Assembly: GCA_018714805.1 (NCBI GenBank)
Contig: DVMW01000024.1
Span: 124,001 to 188,000 of the forward strand
Length of the DNA stretch: 64,000 bases
Direction of reading: 5' to 3'
From: Candidatus Fimenecus excrementigallinarum
Lineage (GTDB): Bacteria; Bacillota; Clostridia; Oscillospirales; Acutalibacteraceae
Shown: positions 48,049 to 57,507 of the stretch, in pieces
Layout of the letters: every line of letters starts with the position of its first letter
How positions within the stretch are numbered: the stretch's first letter is position 1
Program-made: the position numbers and the translations under genes
The notes under the pieces: generated by a model
Seen by the model: only the letters and a program-made list of their open reading frames with translations
Told to the model about the DNA's origin: nothing
Databases searched by the model: none

Positions 48049-48751
48049 GCAGCGCTTTCAGGACATCGAGTACAACCTGAAGGCGGTTCGCGAGGCGCTC
48101 GCCCGCGCGGCGGAGGATTCCGGCCGGACGGCGGCGGACATCGAGCTCATGGCGGTCACAAAGACCGTGGAGGAGCGGTTTATTAACCACGCGATAGACT
48201 GCGGCGTGACCCTCATCGGGGAAAACCGCGTACAGGAACTGCTGCGCAAAAAACCGAACCTGCGCCTTGCGGGTGTGCGCAAAAACCTGATAGGGCACCT
48301 GCAAACCAACAAAGTCGCCCAGATTGTCGGCGAGGTGGATATGATTGAATCGGTCGATTCGCTGAAGGTCGCGCGCGAAATCGGCAAGCAGTCGCTGAAA
48401 AAGGGCGTTGTGACCGACGTGCTTGTGGAGGTGAACATCGGCCTCGAGGCGAGCAAAACGGGCCTTTCCCCCGAGGAGACGCCGGAGCGGATTGCCGAAA
48501 TGGCGGAAATTGCGGGGCTGCACATCTGCGGACTCATGAGCGTCCCGCCCATTTGCGAGGACCGGGCGAAACTTTGTAAATATTTTGAAAATATGTACAA
48601 TATGTATGTTGACATCGGTGCGAAAAAAATAGATAATGTATCTATGAATGTCCTGTCCATGGGTATGTCCGGCGATTTTGCCGAAGCCGTTCGCGCGGGT
48701 TCCAACCACGTCCGGGTCGGTTCCCGGATTTTCGGGCCGCGCGTGTACTAA
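48026..48751 (+). CDS. YggS-family pyridoxal-phosphate homeostasis protein
   Basis: LMAVTKTVEERFINHAIDCGVTLIGENRVQELLRK ... HLQTNKV ... LSMGMSGDFAEAVRAGSNHVRVGSRIFG. Confidence 0.95.
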   Translation: MTEKSWDEQRFQDIEYNLKAVREALARAAEDSGRTAADIELMAVTKTVEERFINHAIDCGVTLIGENRVQELLRKKPNLRLAGVRKNLIGHLQTNKVAQIVGEVDMIESVDSLKVAREIGKQSLKKGVVTDVLVEVNIGLEASKTGLSPEETPERIAEMAEIAGLHICGLMSVPPICEDRAKLCKYFENMYNMYVDIGAKKIDNVSMNVLSMGMSGDFAEAVRAGSNHVRVGSRIFGPRVY

Positions 48752-48767
48752 AACAGGAGGGTATGGC

Positions 48768-49241
48768 ATGAGTTTTTTGGATAAGGTCAAGAACATGGTC
48801 AACGTCTCGGAGGACGATTACTACGACGAGCTGGAATCCGACGATTTCCAGCAGCCCGCACCGGAAGAGCCGGAGGAGCCGCGCCGCACGTCCCGCCGCG
48901 CGCGGGAACGCGACCGCGACCGGGACCGCGACAGCGGGAACAACGTGGTCAATATCCACACCACGGCGCGTCTGCAGGTCGTGCTTGCCAAGCCCGAGAG
49001 CTTTGAGGAAGCGCGCGCCGTCGCCGACAACCTCAACGAAAAGCACACGGTCGTGCTCAACCTCGAGTCCGCCAACCGCGAGGTTGCGCGGCGGCTTGTG
49101 GATTTCCTCAGCGGCGTCGCCTATGCCAACGGCGGCCAGTTCAAGCGCGTTGCAAACAGCACGTTTATCATCACGCCCTATAACGTGGACGTCATGGGCG
49201 ACCTTTTGGACGAGCTGGAAAACAACGGCGTATTTTTCTAA
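48768..49241 (+). CDS. sepF: Cell division protein SepF
   Basis: MSFLDKVKNMVNV..., VVLNLESANREVARRLVDFLSGVAYANGGQFKRVANSTFIITP. Confidence 0.95.
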   Translation: MSFLDKVKNMVNVSEDDYYDELESDDFQQPAPEEPEEPRRTSRRARERDRDRDRDSGNNVVNIHTTARLQVVLAKPESFEEARAVADNLNEKHTVVLNLESANREVARRLVDFLSGVAYANGGQFKRVANSTFIITPYNVDVMGDLLDELENNGVFF

Positions 49242-49274
49242 GCGTATTATTTTTTGGATGGGTGGAATAGAAGT

Positions 49275-50297
49275 ATGATGACTCCGGAAACACTAAAGGC
49301 AAAGTCTTTCCAGGCGACGGGCCGCGGCGCGTACCGCGCCGACGACGTGGACGGCTTTTTTGCTGAGGTCAAGGCGTCCTATGAGCAGATGTTCAAGGAA
49401 AACGGCGAGCTGATAAAGAAAATCAGCCTGCTTGCCAACAAGGTCGAGCAGTACAAGGAGGAGGAGGACAGCCTGCGCAAGGCGCTCATCTCCGCCCAGA
49501 CGCTCGCCGACAAGATTGTTCGCGACGCGAAGGAAAGCGTGGAGGGAACGGTCGAAAAAGCGGAAGCGGACGCCGAGGAAATGCGCAAGGCGGCGCAGAA
49601 GCAGGCCGACGGGATTGTCGCCGCCGCGAAGGCGGAAGCGGACACGGTCGTGCTGCAGGCGAAAAAGGACGCCGAGGAAATTTTGGGCGCCGTGAACCGC
49701 AAGGTTATGAAGGAAAGCCTGGAATTTGAAATGCTGCAAAAGAAGGCGTCGGATTTCCGCACGGAGCTTTTGTCGCTTTATAAAGAGCATCTGGGTCTTA
49801 TCAATTCCATCCCGGAATACGTGGAAAAGGAAATGCCGGCAGCGTCCGCAAACGAGCAGCCGCAGAAAGCCCCGGCCGAAGCAGCCGAAGAAGCGGCCGC
49901 CGAAGCAGCGGAAGAAGCGGCCGCCGAGCCGGCCGAGCCGGAAACCCCGGCCGAAGAAACCGAAGAAGCGCCCGCCGAGCCGGCCGAGGAAGCCGTCCCG
50001 GTGACGTTTGAGGACATCTCCTCCGGCGCAGAGGAAACGGAAGAAGCCGAAGAAGCGCCCGCAAACGGGCAGTCGACGGAATCGGACGCCGACGCAGACG
50101 CCGATGCGGACGACGAGGGCTTTACGCTGGACCTTGCCGCGCTGGAAGAAGCGGCGGAGGAAGAGGCGGAGGACGCGCCCGCGGCTTCTGCGGCGCATAC
50201 ATACGCGACGATTGAAGCATCGGACGCGGATGCGGCGGACGGCGAGGATGATGACGACGCGCCCGTTTCGTTCAAGAGCTTTTTCAAGAAAAAATAA
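49275..50297 (+). CDS. divIVA: DivIVA-domain protein with long acidic low-complexity tail
   Basis: LKAKSFQATGRGAYRADDVDGFFAEVKASYEQMFKENGELIKKISLLANKVEQYKEEEDSLRKALISAQ; Ala/Glu/Pro/Asp-rich C-terminus. Confidence 0.92.
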   Translation: MMTPETLKAKSFQATGRGAYRADDVDGFFAEVKASYEQMFKENGELIKKISLLANKVEQYKEEEDSLRKALISAQTLADKIVRDAKESVEGTVEKAEADAEEMRKAAQKQADGIVAAAKAEADTVVLQAKKDAEEILGAVNRKVMKESLEFEMLQKKASDFRTELLSLYKEHLGLINSIPEYVEKEMPAASANEQPQKAPAEAAEEAAAEAAEEAAAEPAEPETPAEETEEAPAEPAEEAVPVTFEDISSGAEETEEAEEAPANGQSTESDADADADADDEGFTLDLAALEEAAEEEAEDAPAASAAHTYATIEASDADAADGEDDDDAPVSFKSFFKKK

Positions 50298-50333
50298 CGG
50301 CAGGGGGAACGCCCTCTGTTTGAGGTGGAACGG

Positions 50334-50828
50334 ATGCTTCGTTGGATTGCCGTTTTGGTAATCGCGGCTTTGGTCGCAGCCGACCAGGGCTTGAAATTTC
50401 TGGCAATCAAATATCTACAGCCCATAGGCAGCTTCCCTGTGCTCGACGGCGTGTTGCAGCTATCCTACGTCGAAAACACGGGAGCCGCCTTTGGCATATT
50501 TCGGGACCATACGACGCTGCTGACCGTTTTTACCGCGGTCGTGGTGGCGGGCGGCTTTGTTCTGCTGGTGTCCGGAAAGCTGAAGGACCGCCTGGCGCTT
50601 GCGGCGGCGACGCTTATCCTGGCGGGCGGTGTGGGAAACCTTATCGACCGTGCCGCGCGCGGCTTTGTGGTGGACTATATCGAGCCGCTGTTCGTGGAGT
50701 TCGCCGTGTTCAATTTTGCCGATATGCTGGTCTGCGTCGGGGCGGGGCTTCTGGTCCTGTACCTGCTTTTGGACCTTGTGCGCGAACGCCGCCGCGCAAA
50801 AAAGGAGACGGCCGATGGAAGCGTTTGA
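50334..50828 (+). CDS. lspA: Lipoprotein signal peptidase (signal peptidase II)
   Basis: YVENTGAAFGIF, GGVGNLIDRAARGFVVDYIE, FNFADMLVCVGAGLL. Confidence 0.95.
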   Translation: MLRWIAVLVIAALVAADQGLKFLAIKYLQPIGSFPVLDGVLQLSYVENTGAAFGIFRDHTTLLTVFTAVVVAGGFVLLVSGKLKDRLALAAATLILAGGVGNLIDRAARGFVVDYIEPLFVEFAVFNFADMLVCVGAGLLVLYLLLDLVRERRRAKKETADGSV

Positions 50829-51738
50829 GTTTGTGGCGCTTGACGCCGACGCCGGCGAGCGGCTGGACGTTTTTCTGGCCGAACGGCTGGAGGACGTTTC
50901 GCGCTCCGCGCTGCAAAAGGCCATCGGCGAGGGCGCGGCGTCCGTCAACGGCTGCGCGGCTTCCAAAAAAGACCGCCTGCGCGCGGGGGACCGCGTGCGG
51001 CTCTGCCTGCCCAATGCCCGGCCGCTCGACGTGCGCGCCGAAAATATTCCGCTGGATATCGTGTATGAGGACGCCGATTTGCTGGTGGTCAACAAGCCGG
51101 AGGGCATGGTCGTCCACCCGGCGCCCGGCAACCCGGACGGGACGCTTGTCAACGCGCTGCTTTGGCATTGCGGCGATTCCCTGTCCGGCATCAACGGCGT
51201 TTTGCGGCCCGGCATCGTCCACCGCATCGACAAGGACACAAGCGGGCTTTTGGTCGTCGCCAAAAATGATGCGGCGCACCGTTCGCTTGCCGAGCAGATT
51301 GCCGCGCACAGCTTCCTGCGCGAATACCGCGGTGTGGTCGTCGGGCATCTGCGCGCGCCGGCGGGGACGGTTGACGCCCCCATCGGCCGCAGCGACCGCG
51401 ACCGCAAAAAAATGGCGGTGACCGAAAAAAACAGCAAGCCGGCCGTTACGCATTATGAGACGCTCGAAACCTTTGCCGGCTACAGCCTTTTGAAATTCCG
51501 GCTGGAGACCGGCCGCACGCACCAAATCCGCGTGCATATGGCGTATCTCGGGCACCCGTTGGCGGGCGACGCGGTCTACGGCCATCCGGCCCCTCGGGAA
51601 AAGGGGCTCTGCGGACAATGCCTGCACGCAAAAGTGCTGGGCTTTACACACCCGCGTACCGGGGCGTTTCTGCGCTTTGAAAGCGCCCTGCCGGGGTCAT
51701 TTGAAAAATTTGTAAGGAGTTTGACGCGTGAGGGTTGA
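50815..51738 (+). CDS. RluA/RluD-family ribosomal large subunit pseudouridine synthase
   Basis: S4-like N-terminus; VNKPEGMVVHPAPGN; GIVHRIDKDTSGLLVVAKND (HRLD-type motif). Confidence 0.95.
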   Translation: MEAFEFVALDADAGERLDVFLAERLEDVSRSALQKAIGEGAASVNGCAASKKDRLRAGDRVRLCLPNARPLDVRAENIPLDIVYEDADLLVVNKPEGMVVHPAPGNPDGTLVNALLWHCGDSLSGINGVLRPGIVHRIDKDTSGLLVVAKNDAAHRSLAEQIAAHSFLREYRGVVVGHLRAPAGTVDAPIGRSDRDRKKMAVTEKNSKPAVTHYETLETFAGYSLLKFRLETGRTHQIRVHMAYLGHPLAGDAVYGHPAPREKGLCGQCLHAKVLGFTHPRTGAFLRFESALPGSFEKFVRSLTREG

Positions 51739-52576
51739 AACGAGGGGGAAAACCGATTTTTCCGACTGGCTGGTCGCTTCCGACATTGACGGGACGCTGA
51801 ACAACAAGCTGCGCCGTCTGCCGAAGCGCAATTATGAGCGCATCTGCGAATTTGTGCTCGAAAAGAAGGGGCATTTCACATTGGCGTCTGGCCGCAACGT
51901 CAGCTCCATGCGCAAGCCGTTCGAGCGGCTGCCGATTGCCTCTACGCCCGCCGTGCTGCTCAACGGCGCGGGCATTTATGATTACGAGCACGAAAAAATG
52001 CTCCGCTTCCACCCCATCAACCCGGCGGGCTACGAGCTTGTGCGGGCGGTTACCCAGAAATTCCCGGCGGTCGAAGTCGAGATTTTGACAGATACTAGTG
52101 CATATACGATTAACGCGCACATTTTTGCAAACATCATGCTGCGCGCCGACAACCTGCCGCACCGCAAGTTCCGGCGCATCGGCGAGGTCCCGCCCGACAA
52201 CTGGGGCAAGGTGATTTTCCTCGGGATGCCGCCGCTCATTTCCGCCGTAAAAAAATATCTGCTCGCCATAAAAGACCCGAACGTCAACTTCATGTCCTCC
52301 TCCGTTTCTTCCTTTGAAATGCTGGAAAAGGGTATCCACAAGGGCGTGGGGGTTCTGGACATCGCCGATATGTACGGCATCGACCACAGCCACACCGCCG
52401 CGATAGGCGATTATTTCAACGATTATGAAATGCTCAAAAGCGTAGCCCTGCCCGCCGTGTGCGCCCAGGCGCCGCGCAAGATGCACGAGATTGCCAAGTT
52501 CCACGCGTGCCACTGCAACCGCGGCGCCGTGGCGGACCTTCTCGAATATATCATGGACGAATACAAAGGAGGATGA
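51728..52576 (+). CDS. HAD-superfamily hydrolase, Cof-like
   Basis: VASDIDGTLNNKLRRLPKRN ... AAIGDYFNDYEMLKSVALPAVCAQAP; GTG start. Confidence 0.9.
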   Translation: MRVETRGKTDFSDWLVASDIDGTLNNKLRRLPKRNYERICEFVLEKKGHFTLASGRNVSSMRKPFERLPIASTPAVLLNGAGIYDYEHEKMLRFHPINPAGYELVRAVTQKFPAVEVEILTDTSAYTINAHIFANIMLRADNLPHRKFRRIGEVPPDNWGKVIFLGMPPLISAVKKYLLAIKDPNVNFMSSSVSSFEMLEKGIHKGVGVLDIADMYGIDHSHTAAIGDYFNDYEMLKSVALPAVCAQAPRKMHEIAKFHACHCNRGAVADLLEYIMDEYKGG

Positions 52577-52580
52577 ATCC

Positions 52581-53423
52581 ATGGAGCAGGCTTTGAAAAA
52601 AGAACTGCAAATTTTCGCGACGAAAACGCGCATGGGCGTGCTCGAGGGCGTGTACAGCGCCAAGGCCGGGCACCCGGGCGGCTCGCTCTCCGTCTGCGAC
52701 GTTTTGAGTTACCTGTACAACGTGCGTATGCGCGTCCGCCCCGACGACCCGAAGTGGGCGGACCGGGACCGGCTTGTGCTGTCCAAGGGCCACGCCGCGC
52801 CCGCGCTGTACGCCGCGCTGGCGTACAAGGGCTTTTTCCCGGTCGAGTCGCTCAAGACCCTGCGCAAATCGGACAGCTTTTTGCAGGGGCACCCCAATAT
52901 GGATAAGGTCCCCGGCGTGGATATGAGCACCGGCTCTTTGGGGCAGGGCATTTCGGCGGCCGCCGGCATGGCGCTCGGCGCAAAGCTGGACGGCAAGGAT
53001 TTCCATGTGTACGCCATCCTCGGCGACGGGGAATTGCAGGAGGGGCAGGTCTGGGAGGCGGCGATGTTCGCCGGCAACCACGAGCTTTCCAACCTCACCG
53101 CCATTGTGGACAACAACAATCTGCAAATCGACGGCACCATGGAAGAGGTCAACGCCCCGTACCCCATCGCCGAAAAATTCCGCGCGTTCAACTGGAACAC
53201 CGTCGAAATCGACGGCCACGACTTTGACGCCCTGGAGGCCGCGTTTGCCGCGGCGGACGCGTGCACAACAAGCCCCACCGCGATTGTGATGCGCACCGTA
53301 AAGGGCAAGGGCGTGTCCTTTATGGAAAACGCCGTCGGCTGGCACGGCAGCGCGCCGAACACCGAGCAGTATGAACAGGCCATGCAGGAATTGAACGCCG
53401 CTTTGGCAGAATTGGAGGCGTGA
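52581..53423 (+). CDS. Transketolase, N-terminal (TPP-binding) subunit
   Basis: AKAGHPGGSLSVCDVLSYLY, DRLVLSKGHAAPALYAALA, LGDGELQEGQVWEAAMFAGNHELSNLTAIVDNNNLQIDG. Confidence 0.95.
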   Translation: MEQALKKELQIFATKTRMGVLEGVYSAKAGHPGGSLSVCDVLSYLYNVRMRVRPDDPKWADRDRLVLSKGHAAPALYAALAYKGFFPVESLKTLRKSDSFLQGHPNMDKVPGVDMSTGSLGQGISAAAGMALGAKLDGKDFHVYAILGDGELQEGQVWEAAMFAGNHELSNLTAIVDNNNLQIDGTMEEVNAPYPIAEKFRAFNWNTVEIDGHDFDALEAAFAAADACTTSPTAIVMRTVKGKGVSFMENAVGWHGSAPNTEQYEQAMQELNAALAELEA

Positions 53424-53426
53424 GCT

Positions 53427-54374
53427 ATGGCAGAAGTGATAAAATGCGCGACCCGCGAGGCCTACGGCAAGGCGCTTGTGGAATTGGGCGGGCAGAACGA
53501 CAGGGTATTGGTGCTGGATGCGGACTTGGCGGCCGCGACCAAGACCGGGATGTTCAAAAAAGCCTTCCCGGAACGCTTTATTGACGTCGGCATCGCCGAA
53601 AGCAACCTGATGGGCATTGCAGCGGGGCTGGCCGCCACGGGACACATCGTGTTCGCCAGCTCTTTTGCGATGTTCGCCGCCGGGCGGGCGTTCGAGCAGG
53701 TGCGCAACTCGATTGGGTATCCGCACCTCAATGTCAAGATTGGCGCGACGCACGCCGGCATTTCCGTCGGCGAGGACGGCGCGAGCCACCAGTGCTGCGA
53801 GGACATCGCCCTGATGCGCTCCATTCCGGGCATGGTGATTTTGAACCCGGCCGACGACGTCGAGGCGCGCGCCTGCGTACTGGCCGCCGCCGCGCACGAG
53901 GGCCCCGTGTATATGCGCTTCGGCAGGCTCGCCGTGCCGCGTGTGTTCGACGAAACGTATCGATTTGAAATCGGCAAGGGCGCGATTTTGCGCGAGGGCA
54001 CGGACGTCGCCATCGTCGCGACGGGCCTTATGGTCAACGAGGCGCTTATGGCCGCCGAAACGCTGCAAAACGAGGGCATTTCGGCGCGCGTCGTCAACAT
54101 GGCGACGATTAAGCCCATTGACCGCGGCATCCTGATAGATTCCGCCAAAAAGACCGGCGCAATCGTCACCGCGGAGGAGCACAACGTGCTCGGCGGGCTT
54201 GGCGGCGCGGTCGCGGAGGTTATCTGCGAGACCGTCCCCGTGCCGGTGCTGCGCGTCGGCGTGAAGGACGTGTTCGGCAAGTCCGGCCCGGCGGTTGAGC
54301 TGCTGCACCTGTTCGGTCTGGATGCGGCGCACATCGTCGAAAAGGCGAAACAGGCCGTCAAAATGAAAGCGTAG
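53427..54374 (+). CDS. Transketolase, C-terminal (pyrimidine-binding) subunit
   Basis: ATREAYGKALVELGGQNDRVLVLDADLAAATKTGMF ... VGIAESNLMGIAAGLA ... EDGASHQCCEDIALMRSIP. Confidence 0.95.
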   Translation: MAEVIKCATREAYGKALVELGGQNDRVLVLDADLAAATKTGMFKKAFPERFIDVGIAESNLMGIAAGLAATGHIVFASSFAMFAAGRAFEQVRNSIGYPHLNVKIGATHAGISVGEDGASHQCCEDIALMRSIPGMVILNPADDVEARACVLAAAAHEGPVYMRFGRLAVPRVFDETYRFEIGKGAILREGTDVAIVATGLMVNEALMAAETLQNEGISARVVNMATIKPIDRGILIDSAKKTGAIVTAEEHNVLGGLGGAVAEVICETVPVPVLRVGVKDVFGKSGPAVELLHLFGLDAAHIVEKAKQAVKMKA

Positions 54375-54387
54375 ACAACAAAAAAGG

Positions 54388-54425
54388 AACAGCGGGGAGA
54401 CGAAACCGTCTCCCCGCTGTTTTTT
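54388..54425. terminator. Convergent terminator between transketolase and alpha-mannosidase operon
   Basis: AACAGCGGGGAGACG-AAAC-CGTCTCCCCGCTGTTTTTT. Confidence 0.88.
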
Positions 54426-54440
54426 GCGTGCGCCAGGCCG

Positions 54441-57400
54441 TCAGTCGCCTTCCGCAATGGCCGTGGCGGCAAAAACGAGCACATCCTCGGCAACCGGAAG
54501 TGTCAAGCGGTCATCCTTTACAGGAATTTTCTCAAAGAACAGATAGCCCTGCTTGGCGATGGCGTCGCCGTCCGCCTTGTGCAGGTGCGTAAATTCATAG
54601 GCGAGCGTGCAGCGCTTGCGGTAGCCCGCGCGCTTTTGCCGGCCTTCGTACAAATCGCCTGCGCCCAGCGCCTCCAGGCAGTCCGGAATTTGTACGCGCG
54701 CACCCTCCGGGAAGACGCACGCCCGGTCGCCCCGCGCGGCGGTCAGCACCAGCGCGACGGCGCGCGTGCCCTCGGGCAGCAGCAGCGTCTGCCCGCAGCA
54801 GGCGACGGCGTTTTGCGCGCCGCCCTCCATTGTAAAGGAAATACCTTTACAGGTGAGCGCCTGCGGGAACAGCTCCGTCGGAATGGAATAGCCGCCCAGC
54901 GGTCCGTTTGCCCGTTTCCCGTTCGGCGACAGCGCCGGGACGCTGACCGGCAGCCGCAGCGGAATTTGCCGCGGCACATCCGCCGTTTTGCCGAAGGGCT
55001 TGCATTCGAGCAAAAACGTCATCGGCGCAAAGGGCTCGATGTCAAAGACCAGCTCGCCCTTCTGCGGGCGCAGGGCCTTTAAGGGCTGCTCCTGCGCGTT
55101 GCAGAGCCACGCCTTGCGAATGCCCGCGCCGACGCGCAGCCGCACGCCGGTTTGCTTTTTGCCCGTGCCCTCGTTGACGCGGACAATCAGATTTTCGCCG
55201 TCCTGCGCCTTTTTCAGCGCGCGCAGCACCACGCCGTCCCCGGAAAGCCCGGCAAAGGAAAAGACCGGGTCCAAAGCGCCGTTCGGGTTTGCGCGGACGG
55301 CGAACGCGCGCAGCGGCTGGTTAAACGCCGCGCCGGCCGCCTGTGTTTCGGCAAGGCCGTCGCCCGCGTGGCTGAAAATACCGAAGGCGTAGCGGTTCCA
55401 GCCGAGGTCGAGCTGGTCCTGGTGGCTGTCGGGCAAAAAGCCGAACCGCGGCGTGTGCAGGCCGGTTAGGCGCAGGGTGTCGGCCGTCGGGTGGTCCCAA
55501 CCGTATTTGCAGTCGCTTAACACGGAAACGCCGCGTTCGCCGTCGCTGATGTCCGCCCAGTTCTGTCCCGGGACCTCATAGAGCTTCGGGGTGTTGAGCC
55601 CGCGCCGAATAAAGCCCAGCCCCAGGTCGTAGGCGGCCTGCTCGTTTTGCACGCGCAGCACGAACGGCGTTTTTAAAAGCGTCCGCTTTTCCTGCCAGTA
55701 AATCAGGTTGTCCACGCGCACCGTGTCCTCGTCGAGCCCCAGGCTCACGCGCTGGAAAAAGACGGATTTCCCCGCCGTGCGGCGCGTCTCCAGGGTTACG
55801 CGCGCCGGGCCGTTTTCCAGAATTTTAAACTGCGGCTTCTCTGCAAAGCGCGCGGGCGGGGCCATGACCTCCTTGTAATCCAGCTCCCAGGCGGGCCACA
55901 TCTTCGAGCCGTTGTACCGGAACAGCGCCATGCGCACCGGCGCCTTCAAAAGCTCCGCTTGCAGCGATTTGTCAAAGACCGAGGCGATGTCGCCGTTTTC
56001 GTCCAGCGCCACGCGGTAACGCGCGTTTTCAAGCGTCCGCGCGGTGCAGGCAAGGTCCGTTTCCTTTGCATACGGCGCTTTGGCGGGTGTAATGCAGTAA
56101 AGCGCAAGCCCGTTTTCGGGAACTTCGGCGGCGAAAACAACCTCGCCGTTCCCGTTTATCTGGCTGGGCACGGCCTTGCCCTTCGCATCCTTTACGTGTA
56201 CATACGCCGTCCCCGCCGGCAGCGCCACGCGGCAGGCAACCGCCCCGCGCCTTGCAAAGCCCGTCGGGTTCGCCACGGCGACGGTCGTCCCGCGGGAAAA
56301 CGGCGCGCGCATTTGCCGCGCTGTGGCCTGTACCGCACTTTCATAGACGCCCGCAAACTGGTTGAGCGACAGCACATAGTCGTTCCAGCTGCGGCGGTAC
56401 ACGCGCGAAAGGGAGGTGCCGGGCAGGTCGTCGTGGAACTGGTGCGCAATGACGCGCTTCCACGCGGTGTCGAGCACCGCCTGCGGGTATTCGGCCGCGC
56501 CGAGCCACGCCGCCGCGGCGGAAAACCGTTCGGCAGCGTCGGCGGTCTGCTCGTTTTGCTTGTTTAAGCGCTTACCCAGCGCGCGCGAGGTATAGCCGCC
56601 TACGCCGTGGTCGGTCGAAACAAGCTCGTTGTTCCAGACGGGCAGCTTCCCTTTTTCCTCGGCGGAAAGCTCCGTGTCCATCAGGCGGAACACGCCGTCG
56701 GTGTTCGTAATGGCGACGTCCACCGCTTCGCCGGCGTTTTGGCGCAGCTCGGACACAACGGTCTTGACGGATTTCTCCTTCGGCGCGCCGCCGCGGTCAC
56801 CGACGCCGTGCAGCAGGTAGGTCATGGGGAGATTGTATTCCCGGAGGTTCTTGTCGAGCTTTTTCGGCGCATTTTTGTGCGTGCGCACGCTCTCGAGCGT
56901 CGCGCTGTAGTCCTGCGCGTCAAGCGAGGCATAGACCCGGCTGCCGTCCACGCCCTGCCAGAGCCCCAAATCGAACGGGATGCCGTACGCCGAGCTCCAC
57001 GTCAGCTTCTGGGTCGTAAAGCCCAAAAGCCCCGCGTGGCGGATGATGCTCGGCAGCGCATACCCGAAGCCGAAGCAGTCGGGCAGGTAGATGTCGAGGC
57101 TCGTCTTGCCGAATTTTTCGAGGAAATAGTGGTTGCCGTATAAAATGTTTCGGAACAGCGCCTCGGGGGAGGGGACGTTCACGTCGCCGTTTTCATAGGC
57201 GCTGCCCGCCACAAACCAGCGGTTCGCCGCCACATAGCGGCGCAGGCGCTCGAAATCGGCGGGATAGTATTCCTCCATCAGCTCATAGCGGCGGCTGCCC
57301 TCAAAGCTGAACACATATTCCGGGTATTTTTCAAACAGCCGGAAATTTTCCCGCAGCGTCGCGGGGATATATTCGCGCACCGTCGTCTCAAAATCCCAGT

Positions 57401-57464
57401 TCCACACGGTGTCCAGGTGCGCGGTCGCGACGGTATATATGGTAGGCTTTTTCTTCGGTGTCAT
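54441..57464 (-). CDS. Alpha-mannosidase-like glycoside hydrolase family 38
   Basis: TVATAHLDTVWNWDFETT, GSAYENGDVNVPSPEALFRNILYGNHYFLEKFG, YLPDCFGFGYALPSIIRHAGL; no signal peptide. Confidence 0.9.
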   Translation of the reverse strand: MTPKKKPTIYTVATAHLDTVWNWDFETTVREYIPATLRENFRLFEKYPEYVFSFEGSRRYELMEEYYPADFERLRRYVAANRWFVAGSAYENGDVNVPSPEALFRNILYGNHYFLEKFGKTSLDIYLPDCFGFGYALPSIIRHAGLLGFTTQKLTWSSAYGIPFDLGLWQGVDGSRVYASLDAQDYSATLESVRTHKNAPKKLDKNLREYNLPMTYLLHGVGDRGGAPKEKSVKTVVSELRQNAGEAVDVAITNTDGVFRLMDTELSAEEKGKLPVWNNELVSTDHGVGGYTSRALGKRLNKQNEQTADAAERFSAAAAWLGAAEYPQAVLDTAWKRVIAHQFHDDLPGTSLSRVYRRSWNDYVLSLNQFAGVYESAVQATARQMRAPFSRGTTVAVANPTGFARRGAVACRVALPAGTAYVHVKDAKGKAVPSQINGNGEVVFAAEVPENGLALYCITPAKAPYAKETDLACTARTLENARYRVALDENGDIASVFDKSLQAELLKAPVRMALFRYNGSKMWPAWELDYKEVMAPPARFAEKPQFKILENGPARVTLETRRTAGKSVFFQRVSLGLDEDTVRVDNLIYWQEKRTLLKTPFVLRVQNEQAAYDLGLGFIRRGLNTPKLYEVPGQNWADISDGERGVSVLSDCKYGWDHPTADTLRLTGLHTPRFGFLPDSHQDQLDLGWNRYAFGIFSHAGDGLAETQAAGAAFNQPLRAFAVRANPNGALDPVFSFAGLSGDGVVLRALKKAQDGENLIVRVNEGTGKKQTGVRLRVGAGIRKAWLCNAQEQPLKALRPQKGELVFDIEPFAPMTFLLECKPFGKTADVPRQIPLRLPVSVPALSPNGKRANGPLGGYSIPTELFPQALTCKGISFTMEGGAQNAVACCGQTLLLPEGTRAVALVLTAARGDRACVFPEGARVQIPDCLEALGAGDLYEGRQKRAGYRKRCTLAYEFTHLHKADGDAIAKQGYLFFEKIPVKDDRLTLPVAEDVLVFAATAIAEGD

Positions 57465-57507
57465 AAGCGTCCTTTCCGAGATGCGTTCTGCGCTTTTTGC
57501 GTTTTCA

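Noticed and set aside
49858-50260. DNA-level tandem repeat that could be a CRISPR or VNTR array
   Set aside because: Units are short, irregular and in-frame within divIVA; explained by the Ala/Glu-rich low-complexity protein tail, with no spacers.
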